Assembly: GCF_028527925.1 (NCBI RefSeq)
Contig: NZ_JAPESW010000007.1
Coordinates: 62,001-126,000, forward strand
Source: Cellulomonas fimi
Lineage (GTDB): Bacteria; Actinomycetota; Actinomycetes; Actinomycetales; Cellulomonadaceae
DNA length: 64,000 bases
Direction: 5' to 3'
In this document: positions 29,332 through 37,907 of the stretch, in pieces
How the letters are laid out: every line of letters begins with the position of its first letter
Position numbering within the stretch: the stretch's first letter is position 1
Position numbers and translations under genes: made by a program
The notes under the pieces: generated by a model
Databases searched by the model: none
What the model was told of the DNA's origin: nothing
What the model saw: the letters and a program-made list of their open reading frames with translations, nothing else

Positions 29332-29344
29332 CGCGTCGTCCGCC

Positions 29345-29356
29345 TAGGGTGGGGGC
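29345..29356 (+). promoter_or_regulatory. Leaderless-type -10 of lipoate ligase gene
   Basis: TAGGGT (29345-29350) lies 6 nt before the GTG at 29357, and the six bases between are GGGGGC, not a spaced ribosome-binding site. Confidence 0.55.
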
Positions 29357-30433
29357 GTGCACGGCGAGTACAAGGTTCCGGGTGGCAAGCTCGTGGTGGT
29401 CGACGTCGACGTCGTCGACGGCGTGCTGAGCGGCACGAGCGTGAGCGGCGACTTCTTCCTCGAGCCCGACGAGGCGCTCGACGTGGTGCGGTCCGCGCTC
29501 GACGGCCAGCCCGCCGACGCCCCGACGTCGCGGCTGGCCGCCGCGGTGGACGACGCGCTCGCGGCGGCGCACGCCGACGGGGTCCTCGCGCAGCCGCCCG
29601 TCATGGTCGGGTTCGACGCCCGGGCCGTGGCCGTGGCGGTGCGCCGCGCGCTCGGCCTGTCGACGGCCTGGTCGGACCACACGTTCGAGATCCTGCACCC
29701 CGGTCCGCTGCCGCCCGCGGTGCACACCGCGCTCGACCAGGTGCTCACCGAGGAGCTCGCGGCGGGCCGGCGTGGTCCGACGCTGCGGTTCTGGGAGTGG
29801 ATCGAGCCCGCCGTGGTCATCGGGTCGTTCCAGTCGCTGCGCAACGAGGTCGACCTCGAGGCCGTCGAGCGGTACGGGATCACCGTGGTGCGCCGCATCT
29901 CGGGCGGCGGGGCGATGTTCATGGAGGCCGGGAACTGCATCACGTTCTCGCTGGTCGTGCCCGCGTCGCTCGTGGACGGCATGAGCTTCGAGGAGTCGTA
30001 CGCGTTCCTCAACCAGTGGGTGCTCGGCGCGCTCGCCGACGTGGGCGTGCGCGCGGAGCTGAGCGGGCTCAACGACATCTCGTCGCCCGCGGGGAAGATC
30101 GCGGGGTCGGCGCAGAAGCGGGTCGTGGGCGGCGCGGTGCTGCACCACGTCACGATGTCGTACGACATCGACGCGACGAAGATGCTCGAGGTGCTGCGGA
30201 TCGGGCGCGAGAAGCTCTCGGACAAGGGGACCCCGAGCGCGAACAAGCGGGTCGACCCGGTGCGCTCGCAGACGCACCTGCCCCGCGAGGCGGTGATCGC
30301 GGCGTTCCGCGCGCACTTCGCGTCGCGGTACGCGACCACCGACGGCGAGCTGCGCCCCGAGGAGCTCGAGCGCGCGCAGGACCTCGCGCGCACGAAGTTC
30401 GCCGACCCCGCGTGGACCGCGCGCGTGCCCTGA
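29357..30433 (+). CDS. Lipoate-protein ligase A family protein
   Basis: 358 aa. It attaches lipoate (or octanoate) to lipoyl domains of 2-oxoacid dehydrogenases or GcvH. The catalytic domain (about 120-340) shows R-R-I-S-G-G-G-A-M-F near 180 and the lysine loop G-K-I-A-G-S-A-Q-K-R, then H-H-V-T-M-S-Y-D. Residues 1-50 (Y-K-V-P-G-G-K-L-V-V-V-D and S-G-D-F-F-L-E-P-D-E-A) match the small accessory domain that in E. coli LplA is C-terminal, so the domain order is permuted. The start is a leaderless GTG. Confidence 0.88.
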   Translation: MHGEYKVPGGKLVVVDVDVVDGVLSGTSVSGDFFLEPDEALDVVRSALDGQPADAPTSRLAAAVDDALAAAHADGVLAQPPVMVGFDARAVAVAVRRALGLSTAWSDHTFEILHPGPLPPAVHTALDQVLTEELAAGRRGPTLRFWEWIEPAVVIGSFQSLRNEVDLEAVERYGITVVRRISGGGAMFMEAGNCITFSLVVPASLVDGMSFEESYAFLNQWVLGALADVGVRAELSGLNDISSPAGKIAGSAQKRVVGGAVLHHVTMSYDIDATKMLEVLRIGREKLSDKGTPSANKRVDPVRSQTHLPREAVIAAFRAHFASRYATTDGELRPEELERAQDLARTKFADPAWTARVP

Positions 30434-30448
30434 GCGGGCTGCCCGCGG

Positions 30449-30769
30449 TCAGGCGGTCCCGTGCGCGACGACGACGGCCAGTGCGGCGACGCCGAGCAGC
30501 GTGACACCGACCGCGCACACGCCCACGAGCTGACCGCCGGGCCGCTCCCCGCGCCGCGTCGCGAGCAGCCAGCCCCGGCGCCGGCCGGCGGCCAGGAGCA
30601 CGAGTCCGGCACCGACCAGCCCCGCGAGCCCCAGGACCCAGGAGACGGGTCCGACCACGTCCTGCAGCAGCCGCCCGCCCGCGACCCCGCCCGCGGCGAG
30701 CCCGAGCGCGGTGCGTCGCCACGCGAGCCGTGTGCGCTCGGCCGCCAGGCCCACGTCCTCGACCGTCAC
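30449..30769 (-). CDS. DUF202 membrane protein
   Basis: 106 aa. It carries the DUF202 hallmark A-A-E-R-T-R-L-A-W-R-R-T-A-L-G at residues 9-23, then three membrane segments. It overlaps the upstream DUF202 gene by 4 bp, so the two are co-translated and may form a heteromeric membrane complex. Function unknown. It is convergent with the lipoate ligase gene, 15 bp apart. Confidence 0.85.
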   Translation of the reverse strand: MTVEDVGLAAERTRLAWRRTALGLAAGGVAGGRLLQDVVGPVSWVLGLAGLVGAGLVLLAAGRRRGWLLATRRGERPGGQLVGVCAVGVTLLGVAALAVVVAHGTA

Positions 30770-31131
30770 GACAGCAGCAGCCCGAGCAGGACGAGCAGGC
30801 CCGCGACCAGCACCCCGACGACGAGGGCGAGGAAGCCGACCGGCGGCGGCAGCGGGTCACCGCGGCGCATCGCGCGCTCGGCACGCGCCCACCCCAGCCA
30901 CGCGAGCAGGGGAGCGGCGGCGCCGAGCACGACGAGCAGCGTGGCGGCGGCGAGCCGGAGCCGCGGCTCGACCGGCAGGTCGAGCGTCTCGAGCGCGACA
31001 CCGCCCGCGAGCAGGGCGAGCGAGGTGCGGACCCAGGCGAGGAAGGTCCGCTCGTTGGCGAGCGAGAACCGGGCGTCGGGCTCGTCGCCCGTGCCGTAGA
31101 CCCAGCGGGGGCGGCGGGTGTCGGGGGACAT
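30766..31131 (-). CDS. YidH-like DUF202 membrane protein
   Basis: 121 aa. The N-terminal signature S-L-A-N-E-R-T-F-L-A-W-V-R-T-S-L-A-L-L-A-G-G (about 23-44) is that of YidH-type DUF202 proteins. Three membrane segments follow, with a basic loop between the second and third. First gene of the two-gene DUF202 operon. Tandem DUF202 genes of this type are common in actinobacteria and have no established role. Confidence 0.87.
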   Translation of the reverse strand: MSPDTRRPRWVYGTGDEPDARFSLANERTFLAWVRTSLALLAGGVALETLDLPVEPRLRLAAATLLVVLGAAAPLLAWLGWARAERAMRRGDPLPPPVGFLALVVGVLVAGLLVLLGLLLS

Positions 31132-31270
31132 GGCCCCATCCTCGCGTCATGCGCGCCGGTCGGGCGTCACGGACGTCACCTGGACGTGCGACCTGGATCA
31201 CCCCGGCGCGACGTATCTGCGGGGGCGCGGGCGCCTCCTGAGCCACGACCGGCCGAGGGAGGGGACGACC

Positions 31271-31456
31271 ATGACGCTGCTCGAGCGCGACCTGCGTCGG
31301 ATGCACGTGCTGCACCAGCGGGAGCTGCACGCGCGCCTGCACCGCAGCGCCCGGGCCGAGCTCCGCACCGCGCAGGAGGTCGTGCTGCGCGGCGGGCACC
31401 CGGCTCGCGGCGACCGCGCCCTCGTCCGCCGCAACGCTCCGGGCACCGTCCGCTGA
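31271..31456 (+). CDS. Small basic protein of unknown function
   Basis: 61 aa from the ATG at 31271, after a GAGGGAGGGG stretch. Highly charged, Arg/His/Leu-rich and mostly helical (L-L-E-R-D-L-R-R-M-H-V-L-H-Q-R-E-L-H-A-R-L-H-R). No membrane segment, no cysteine and no motif I recognise. GC-skewed third positions agree with coding. It could be a nucleic-acid-binding or structural peptide, but that is only a guess from its charge. Confidence 0.6.
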   Translation: MTLLERDLRRMHVLHQRELHARLHRSARAELRTAQEVVLRGGHPARGDRALVRRNAPGTVR

Positions 31457-31520
31457 CGCCACCCGCGGGTGGAGCACACCGCGCCCGTCGCGTGCCACGG
31501 CCCCACCGGCGCCCGGCGCG

Positions 31521-32288
31521 TCAGAGCGGCGGACGCGCCCCGAACACCGCCGAGCCGACGCGGACGAGCGTCGCGCCGTGCCGCACCGCGATCTCCAGGT
31601 CGCCGCTCATCCCCATCGACAGCTCGCGTGCCTGCGACGTGCCGGACGCACCGGACGCGACGACGTCGTCCCGCAGGGTGGCCAGCGCCGCATACCCCGC
31701 GCCGACAGCGGCCGGGTCGGGCGACCTGAGCCCCACGGTCATGAACCCCGCGAGGCGCAGGCCGGGCAGCGCCGCGACCGCGCCCGCGAGGTCCGCGGCC
31801 GCCTCGAGCGGCACGCCGTGCTTCGTCGGCTCGCCGGAGACGTTGACCTGGACCAGCACGTCGAGCGGCGTCTCGCGGTCCGTGCAGCGCTCGGAGAGCC
31901 TGCGCGCGAGCGCGAGCGACTCGACCGACTCGACGCACGACACCCACCGCAGCGCCGCGTTCACCTTGTTCGACTGCAGCGGTCCGATCAGGTGCGTCAC
32001 GGGGGCGAGGTCGGCGAGCGCCGGCCCCTTCGCCACGAGCTCCTGGACGCGGTTCTCGCCGATCAGGACGGGCGCGAGCGTCGGGTCGGCCGCGACCGCC
32101 GTCGCGTCGGCGGCCAGCGCGGCACGCACGCGCGCGGCGGCGACCGTCTTCGTCGCGAGCAGAACCCGCACGGCCCCCGGGTCACGCCCGGCCGCGGCGC
32201 AGGCCGCCGCGACGCGCCCGCGCACGGCGGCGAGGCGGCCGGCCAGCAGGGCGCGCTCGTCGTCGGCGGCAGGCGCGGTGTCGGTCAC
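31521..32288 (-). CDS. YggS family pyridoxal phosphate-binding protein
   Basis: 255 aa from the GTG at 32288. Fold-III PLP protein involved in PLP homeostasis in other bacteria. The PLP lysine lies in V-L-L-A-T-K-T-V (near 46); further motifs are I-G-E-N-R-V-Q-E, H-L-I-G-P-L-Q-S-N-K, and S-M-G-M-S-G-D-L-E-I-A near the C-terminus, with R-V-G-S-A-V-F-G-A-R closing the phosphate site. It starts 29 bp after the ybaK-like gene and is probably co-transcribed with it. In many actinobacteria YggS sits by ftsZ; here it does not. Confidence 0.93.
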   Translation of the reverse strand: MTDTAPAADDERALLAGRLAAVRGRVAAACAAAGRDPGAVRVLLATKTVAAARVRAALAADATAVAADPTLAPVLIGENRVQELVAKGPALADLAPVTHLIGPLQSNKVNAALRWVSCVESVESLALARRLSERCTDRETPLDVLVQVNVSGEPTKHGVPLEAAADLAGAVAALPGLRLAGFMTVGLRSPDPAAVGAGYAALATLRDDVVASGASGTSQARELSMGMSGDLEIAVRHGATLVRVGSAVFGARPPL

Positions 32289-32317
32289 GGCGTCAGACGG
32301 TACCGCGCGGTCCGCGC

Positions 32318-32821
32318 TCAGCCGCGCGCGATGTCGGCGACGGTCGCGGACGTGAGCCGGACGAGGTCGTCGGGTGCGAGCTCGACGTCGAGGCCGCGCC
32401 GCCCGCCCGAGACGAACACGGTGTCGAACAGCCACACGGTCTCGTCGACGACGGTCGGGTGCGCCGTCTTCTGGCCCAGCGGCGAGATGCCGCCGGCGAC
32501 GTAGCCCGTCGCACGCTCGGCGTCGGGCCGGGCCGCCATCACGGCCTTCTTGCCCCCGGCCGCCTGCGCGAGCGCCTTGAGGTCGAGCTTCCCGGTGACC
32601 GGCACGACCGCGACGGTGAGCCGGCCGTCGACGCTCGTCATGAGCGTCTTGAAGACCTGCTCGGCAGGGACCCCGAGCACCTGCGCGGCCTCGAGCCCGT
32701 ACCCGACGTCGCTCGCGGGATCGTGCTCGTACGGGTGCGCGGTGTGCGGCACCCCGGCCGCGGCGAGCGCGACGAGCGCAGGGGTGCCGGTCGGGGCGTG
32801 CTTCGCGTCCTTCTTGGCCAC
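32318..32821 (-). CDS. ybaK: Cys-tRNA(Pro)/Cys-tRNA(Cys) deacylase YbaK
   Basis: 167 aa. A trans-editing enzyme that hydrolyses mischarged Cys-tRNA(Pro). Family features: V-F-K-T-L-M-T-S-V-D-G-R-L with the key Lys near 59, V-P-V-T-G-K-L-D-L-K-A-L-A, and G-Y-V-A-G-G-I-S-P-L-G-Q-K near 108-120. Length matches the single-domain enzyme. Divergent from yccF with 85 bp between, and probably leads the yggS-like gene. Confidence 0.93.
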   Translation of the reverse strand: MAKKDAKHAPTGTPALVALAAAGVPHTAHPYEHDPASDVGYGLEAAQVLGVPAEQVFKTLMTSVDGRLTVAVVPVTGKLDLKALAQAAGGKKAVMAARPDAERATGYVAGGISPLGQKTAHPTVVDETVWLFDTVFVSGGRRGLDVELAPDDLVRLTSATVADIARG

Positions 32822-32906
32822 GGGCGCCAGCCTAGGACGACCGCGCCGGCGAGGGTCGGGCCGTCCGGGCCGTCACGCGGGGCCCGCGAGGTGCGAGGCT
32901 GGGGGA

Positions 32907-33305
32907 GTGAACACCCTGCTCAACGTCATCTGGCTGGTCTTCGCGGGCCTGTGGCTCGCGCTCGGGTACGTCGCCGCGGGCGTGCTGTGCTGCCTGCTCA
33001 TCGTCACGATCCCGTTCGGCATCGCGTCGTTCCGGATCGCCGGGTACGCGCTGTGGCCGTTCGGCCGCACGGTCGTCGACAAGCCGACCGCGGGCGCGTG
33101 GTCGACGATCGGCAACGTCATCTGGGTCGTCGTCGCGGGGATCTGGCTCGCGATCGGGCACGTCGTCACGGCGATCCCGCTGTTCCTGTCGATCATCGGC
33201 ATCCCGATGGGCATCGCGAACCTCAAGCTCATCCCGGTGTCGCTGCTGCCGCTCGGCAAGGAGATCGTGCCGACGGACCGCCCGTTCGCGGCCTCCGGCT
33301 CCTGA
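32907..33305 (+). CDS. YccF family membrane protein
   Basis: 132 aa from the GTG at 32907. Two copies of the YccF repeat: N-V-I-W-L-V-F-A-G-L-W-L-A-L at about 5-18 and N-V-I-W-V-V-V-A-G-I-W-L-A-I at about 70-83, each followed by an I-P-F-G-I-A / I-P-M-G-I-A loop. Four membrane segments in all. Function unknown. The sequence 6 nt before GTG is GAGGCT, a weak -10, so a leaderless start is possible. Confidence 0.9.
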   Translation: MNTLLNVIWLVFAGLWLALGYVAAGVLCCLLIVTIPFGIASFRIAGYALWPFGRTVVDKPTAGAWSTIGNVIWVVVAGIWLAIGHVVTAIPLFLSIIGIPMGIANLKLIPVSLLPLGKEIVPTDRPFAASGS

Positions 33306-33333
33306 CGCCGGCGCCGCCGCGGGGCCGCCCCGG

Positions 33334-33948
33334 TCAGAGCGCGAGCCCGACGACGCTGCCGACGCCGTAGGTGACGGCCATCGCGAGCCCGCCGCCGATC
33401 ACGTTGCGGAGCACGGCCCGCCGGACGGGCGCGCTGCCGGCCCGGGCGCTCAGCGCACCGGTGACGACGAGCGCGACGATCACGGCCGCGGCGACGACCG
33501 GCACGCGGGCGCCCGCCGTCGGCACGAGCAGGACCGCGAGGACGGGGACGAGCCCGCCGACCAGGAACGCGACGAGCGACGCGCCGGCGGCGTGCCACGG
33601 GTCGGTGAGCTCGGTGTCGTCGTCGAGCGCGCCCGTCGCGATGCCCGCGCGCTCGGCGTCGCGCTGCGACGAGACCGACACGTACTCGCCCGCGGCCATC
33701 GACAGGGCCCCGGCGACGAGGCCCGCGATGCCCGCGGTGAGGACCGCGGACCGGGCGGGTGCGGCGCCGGCGACGCCGACGACCATGGCGGCGACGGACA
33801 CGATGCCGTCGTTGGCGCCCAGGACGGCGGCGCGCAGCCGGTTGAGCCGGCCGGCGCTCAGGGGCTCGGGGGTCGGTGCGGACGGCTCGACAGGGCTCCC
33901 GGCGGGGGAGCGACGCGGTCCGACGAGGTGGGTCGACAGGACGCTCAT
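33334..33948 (-). CDS. VIT/CCC1 family iron or manganese transporter
   Basis: 204 aa from the ATG at 33948. Homologous to plant and yeast vacuolar iron transporters. A hydrophilic N-terminus of about 35 residues precedes L-R-A-A-V-L-G-A-N-D-G-I-V-S-V-A-A-M-V-V-G-V-A-G in separate runs, then the metal-site loop M-A-A-G-E-Y-V-S-V-S-S-Q-R-D-A-E and a total of five membrane segments. It probably moves Fe2+ or Mn2+ out of the cytosol. Iron-box-like direct repeats lie 75-100 bp upstream. Confidence 0.88.
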   Translation of the reverse strand: MSVLSTHLVGPRRSPAGSPVEPSAPTPEPLSAGRLNRLRAAVLGANDGIVSVAAMVVGVAGAAPARSAVLTAGIAGLVAGALSMAAGEYVSVSSQRDAERAGIATGALDDDTELTDPWHAAGASLVAFLVGGLVPVLAVLLVPTAGARVPVVAAAVIVALVVTGALSARAGSAPVRRAVLRNVIGGGLAMAVTYGVGSVVGLAL

Positions 33949-34021
33949 GGCGTCACCGTAGGCACGTGCCCCGGGCCCTGTCATCGCAGGAAAGGCTGCC
34001 CTGACCTGCGCAAACACAGTC

Positions 34022-34049
34022 GAGCCTTACCTCACTGAGCCTCGCCTCA
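34022..34049 (-). promoter_or_regulatory. Tandem iron-box-like repeats upstream of VIT gene
   Basis: On the gene's strand the sequence contains TGAGGCGAGGCTC and TGAGGTAAGGCTC, 13-mers differing at two positions and spaced 15 bp apart. Each resembles the left half of the DtxR/IdeR box (TTAGGTTAGGCT). Position far upstream fits activation rather than repression. Confidence 0.4.
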
Positions 34050-34090
34050 CCGCCGCCGGGGCGCCCGCGCGAGCCGCCGGCGCGAGCCCG

Positions 34091-36643
34091 TCAGAGCGGC
34101 CCGACGGCCGTCACGCGGAGCTGCACCTCGCCCGTCTCGTCCGAGCCCGGGAGGTCGACGACGGCGTCGATCCGCCAGTCGTGGTCGCCCTCGGGGTCGT
34201 CGAGCAGCTGCCGGACCTGCCACGTCGTCGACGTCGCGGTCACCTGGAACAGCGCGGGCCCGCGCGCCGCCGGGCCGGTGAGCACCTGGTCGTGGTCGTC
34301 GTAGAACGGGTCGAGCGCCTCGGCCCACCGGTCCGACGTCCACGGCGAGCCCTGGTCGTCACGGTCGCCGAGCGCGGCGAGTGCGTCGTACGCCTCCCGG
34401 GCCACGAGCTCGACGCGGCGGAACAGCGCGCCGCGGACCAGCGCGCGGAAGACCCGCGGGTTGGCCGTGATCGGCTCGGGCGTGTCGTCGTCGGTGCCGC
34501 CGGGGGCGTCGGCGCCGGGCTCGTCGAGCGGGTTCGACAGCCGCTCCCACTCGTCGAGCAGGCTCGAGTCGGTCCGGCGGACCAGGTCACCGAGCCACTC
34601 GACGATCTCCCAGAGCTCCTCGGTGCGCGCGTCCTCGGGAACGGTCTGGCGCAGCGCGCGGTACGCGTCGGCGAGGTAGCGCAGCAGCACGCCCTCGGTG
34701 CGGTCGAGCTGGTAGTGCGACACGTACTCGGCGAACGTCATCGCCTTCTCGTGCATCTCGCGCACGACCGACTTGGGCGACAGCGCGAGGTCGGCGACCC
34801 ACGGGTTGGTCTGCCGGTACGTCGTGAACGCGGCCTCCAGCAGCTCGGCGAGCGGCTTCGGGTACGTGACGTCCTCGAGCAGCGCCATGCGCTCGTCGTA
34901 GTCGAGACCGTCGGCCTTCATCGCGGCGACCGCCTCACCGCGGGCGCGGTTCTCCTGCGCCGCGAGCACCTGGCGCGGGTCGTCGAGGGTCGCCTCGAGG
35001 ACCGAGACGACGTCGTGCGCGTACGCGGGGTCGTCGCGGTCGAGCAGGTCGAGCGCGGCGAACGCGAACGGCGACAGCGCCTGGTTGAGCGCGAAGTTGG
35101 CGGGCAGGTCCTGCGTGAGCCGGACCGCGCGGCGACGGCCGTGCGGCGCCGACGGGTCCTCGACCCAGGGCCGCTCGACCACGCCCGACGCACGCAGGGA
35201 CCGGTAGACGGCGATCGCACGGCGCACGTGCCGGCCGCGCGCGGACTCCGGCTCGTGGTTGTCGGTGAGCAGGCGCGTCATGTGCGCGACCGGGTCGCCC
35301 GGCCGGGCCAGGACGTGCAGGACCATCGCGTGCGAGACGGCGAACGACGACGTCAGCGGCTCGGGCGGCGCGTCGCGCAGGCGCTCGAACGTCTTGTCGG
35401 TCCAGTTCACGTGCCCGGCGGGCGCCTGCTTGCGGACGATCTTCTTGAGCTTGCGCGGGTCGTCGCCCGCCTTCTCGAGCGCCCGGCGGTTCTCGATGAC
35501 GTGCTCGGGCGCGAGGACGATGACCTCGCCGACGGTGTCGAACCCGGCCCGGCCCGCGCGCCCGGCGATCTGGTGGAACTCGCGCGCCGACAGGTGCCGC
35601 ATGCGGACGCCGTCGTACTTCACGAGGCTCGTGAGCAGGACGGTCCGGATCGGCACGTTGATGCCGACGCCGAGCGTGTCCGTGCCGCACACGACGGGCA
35701 GCAGGCCCTTCTGCGTGAGCCGCTCCACGACCCGGCGGTACTTGGGCAGCATGCCCGCGTGGTGCACGCCGACACCGTGCCGGAGCAGGCGCGACAGCGT
35801 CCGGCCAAAGCCGGGCCCGAACCGGAACGCGCCGAGCTCGGCGGCGATCGCGTCCCGCTGCTCGCGGCTCGCGAGCGTCGTCGACAGCAGCGACTGCGCG
35901 CGCTCGACGGCCTCCTTCTGCGTGAAGTGCACGACGTAGACGGGTGAGCGGCGCGTCTGCACGAGCTCGTCGAGCAGCTCGTGCAGCGGCTCGACCGCGT
36001 AGGTGAACGTGAGCGGGACCGGGCGCTGCGCGTTCGCGACGACGGCCACGTCGAGACCCGTGCGGCGGTGCAGGTCGTCGCGGAAGAACGTGACGTCGCC
36101 GAGCGTCGCCGACATCAGCAGGAACTGCGTGAGCGGCAGCTCGAGCAGCGGCACCTGCCACGCCCAGCCGCGCTGCGGGTCCGCGTAGAAGTGGAACTCG
36201 TCCATGACGACCTGGCCGACGTCGGCGTCCTCGCCGTCGCGCAGCGCGAGGTTCGCGAGGATCTCGGCGGTGCAGCAGATGATCGGCGCCGACGGGTTGA
36301 CCGCCGAGTCGCCCGTCATCATGCCGACGTTCTGCGAGCCGAACGCCTCGACGAGCGCGAAGAACTTCTCGCTGACCAGCGCCTTGAGCGGCGCGGTGTA
36401 GTACGTGCGGCGGCCCTGGGCCAGCGCGACGAAGTGCGCGGCGGTCGCGACGAGCGACTTCCCCGAACCCGTCGGCGTCGACAGGATCACGTGCGCGCCT
36501 GTCACGAGCTCGAGCAGCGCCTCCTCCTGGTGCGGGTACAGGGCGAGCCCGCGGTCGGCGGCCCACCCCGTGAACGCCTCGTAGAGCGCGTCGGCGTCGG
36601 TCGGGTCGGCGGGGATCCGCTCGGCGAGGGTCGCGGTGCTCAT
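34091..36643 (-). CDS. DEAD/DEAH-box superfamily 2 helicase with DUF3516
   Basis: 850 aa from the ATG at 36643 (another ATG 18 bp upstream is possible). Helicase core: Q-region L-Y-P-H-Q-E-E-A, Walker A S-T-P-T-G-S-G-K-S, motif II M-D-E-F-H (DEFH), motif III L-M-S-A-T, and motif VI Q-I-A-G-R-A-G-R-A-G. It is of the Ski2/Mtr4-like clade. The C-terminal 400 residues are the actinobacterial DUF3516 region. Likely an RNA helicase or a repair helicase; the family lacks a firm role. Monocistronic and followed by the VIT region. Confidence 0.92.
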   Translation of the reverse strand: MSTATLAERIPADPTDADALYEAFTGWAADRGLALYPHQEEALLELVTGAHVILSTPTGSGKSLVATAAHFVALAQGRRTYYTAPLKALVSEKFFALVEAFGSQNVGMMTGDSAVNPSAPIICCTAEILANLALRDGEDADVGQVVMDEFHFYADPQRGWAWQVPLLELPLTQFLLMSATLGDVTFFRDDLHRRTGLDVAVVANAQRPVPLTFTYAVEPLHELLDELVQTRRSPVYVVHFTQKEAVERAQSLLSTTLASREQRDAIAAELGAFRFGPGFGRTLSRLLRHGVGVHHAGMLPKYRRVVERLTQKGLLPVVCGTDTLGVGINVPIRTVLLTSLVKYDGVRMRHLSAREFHQIAGRAGRAGFDTVGEVIVLAPEHVIENRRALEKAGDDPRKLKKIVRKQAPAGHVNWTDKTFERLRDAPPEPLTSSFAVSHAMVLHVLARPGDPVAHMTRLLTDNHEPESARGRHVRRAIAVYRSLRASGVVERPWVEDPSAPHGRRRAVRLTQDLPANFALNQALSPFAFAALDLLDRDDPAYAHDVVSVLEATLDDPRQVLAAQENRARGEAVAAMKADGLDYDERMALLEDVTYPKPLAELLEAAFTTYRQTNPWVADLALSPKSVVREMHEKAMTFAEYVSHYQLDRTEGVLLRYLADAYRALRQTVPEDARTEELWEIVEWLGDLVRRTDSSLLDEWERLSNPLDEPGADAPGGTDDDTPEPITANPRVFRALVRGALFRRVELVAREAYDALAALGDRDDQGSPWTSDRWAEALDPFYDDHDQVLTGPAARGPALFQVTATSTTWQVRQLLDDPEGDHDWRIDAVVDLPGSDETGEVQLRVTAVGPL

Positions 36644-36713
36644 CGCGGTCGATGCTCCCACGCGAACGCACGGTCCCGTGCCCCCGTCGCGGCCGGGGCC
36701 GTCGGGGTCAGGT

Positions 36714-36755
36714 CGCCCGGGCCGGCACGGGGACGGTCCCGCACCGGCCCGGGCG
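36714..36755. terminator. Strong hairpin between helicase promoter and beta-helix gene 1
   Basis: CGCCCGGGCCGG (36714-36725) pairs exactly with CCGGCCCGGGCG (36744-36755), with further partial pairing inside. It lies 6 bp past the stop of the minus-strand beta-helix gene and likely ends that operon. Confidence 0.7.
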
Positions 36756-36760
36756 CGCGG

Positions 36761-37876
36761 TCACGACCGCGGCTTGGAGCCCTTGCACACGACGCCCACG
36801 CACTGCGGCTGGTTGCCGTTGCCCTTGGCCTTGTTGCCGCCGCCGTCGACCACGCCGGGCGCGTGGATGCCCCAGCCCCGGTTGTCGTTCGCGGTGTTCT
36901 TCGTGAGGCGGGTGTTCGGGCCGCCCTCGATCTCGTCGAAGAAGATCGCGTCGTCGTTGCGCTCGAACAGGTTGCCGCGCACGAGCGTCTCGGCGAACCA
37001 CGTCGGGTCCGTGCCGTCCGTCGTGAACGCGAGGCCGTTGCCGCGGAACACGTTGTCGAGCACGCGTGCCGAGCTCGACTGCAGGTCGATCCCCGTGCCG
37101 TTGTCGAGGATCTCCGACCCGCTCACGTAGTTCGCACCCCACGCCCCGAACGAGCGGAGGGCGACGTCGTTGCGCTCGAGCACCGAGTCGACGACCTCGG
37201 CCCCGAACGTCCGGACGTCGAACGCCGCGCCGTTGTCGGCGAGCGTCGAGCGGTGCACGCGGCAGCCGGACTCGTCGCAGTACAGGCCTGTCGAGTTGTT
37301 CTCGATGCGCGAGTCCTCGATGAACACCCCCGCCGTGATGAGGCTCACGGCGGACGCGTTCCCCGTGAAGACCGACCGCACGACGTGCGCGTAGCCGTAG
37401 AACGCGCCGATGCCCTCGGAGTTCGAGGTGAACGTCGAGTCGCTCACCTCGTACGTCTTGCCGGAGGCTCCCCACCGGCCGGACGGGTCGACGCCCGTGC
37501 CGTTCTCGGTGAACGTGACGTCGGCGATCGTGACGACCCCGTCGATCTCGAACTCGGGCTCGTCGTTGCGGATGCCGGTGCCCCAGCCCGCGATGGTCCC
37601 GTTGCGGACGCCGGCGTCGCCGAGCACCTGGACCTTCACCCCGATGCCGGAGCCCGGGCCGCGCAGGGTGTGGCCGCCGAGGTCGAGCGTGACGCCCTCC
37701 GCGAGCTCGAGCCCGCCCGCGCCGGCAGGACACGTGAGGTCGGCGGTGAGCACGGAGTCGGTCGTGAGCAGCGTGCCGCAGCCGGGCACGGGGTCGACGA
37801 GCGCGTGCGCGGGTGCGGCGACGAGGACGGCGCCGGCCGCGAGCGCGGCCCCGGACAGCATGGACGTGAGACGCAT
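36761..37876 (-). CDS. Secreted right-handed beta-helix protein 1
   Basis: 371 aa from the ATG at 37876, preceded by AGGGGGAA. Sec signal peptide of about 26 residues (cleavage near A-H-A). Then a conserved head (V-P-G-C-G-T-L-L, L-T-A-D-L-T-C-P-A-G, V-T-L-D-L-G-G-H-T-L-R-G-P-G-S-G) and about ten parallel beta-helix coils marked by repeating G-N/D-N-G-T-G turns. The C-terminus ends with Q-C-V-G-V-V-C. No catalytic residues of pectate lyases are obvious; a structural or glycan-binding surface protein is likely. It follows paralogue 2 by 31 bp on the same strand. Confidence 0.85.
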   Translation of the reverse strand: MRLTSMLSGAALAAGAVLVAAPAHALVDPVPGCGTLLTTDSVLTADLTCPAGAGGLELAEGVTLDLGGHTLRGPGSGIGVKVQVLGDAGVRNGTIAGWGTGIRNDEPEFEIDGVVTIADVTFTENGTGVDPSGRWGASGKTYEVSDSTFTSNSEGIGAFYGYAHVVRSVFTGNASAVSLITAGVFIEDSRIENNSTGLYCDESGCRVHRSTLADNGAAFDVRTFGAEVVDSVLERNDVALRSFGAWGANYVSGSEILDNGTGIDLQSSSARVLDNVFRGNGLAFTTDGTDPTWFAETLVRGNLFERNDDAIFFDEIEGGPNTRLTKNTANDNRGWGIHAPGVVDGGGNKAKGNGNQPQCVGVVCKGSKPRS

Positions 37877-37907
37877 GTGGTTCCCCCTGGTGATGTGTCG
37901 GACGTGC

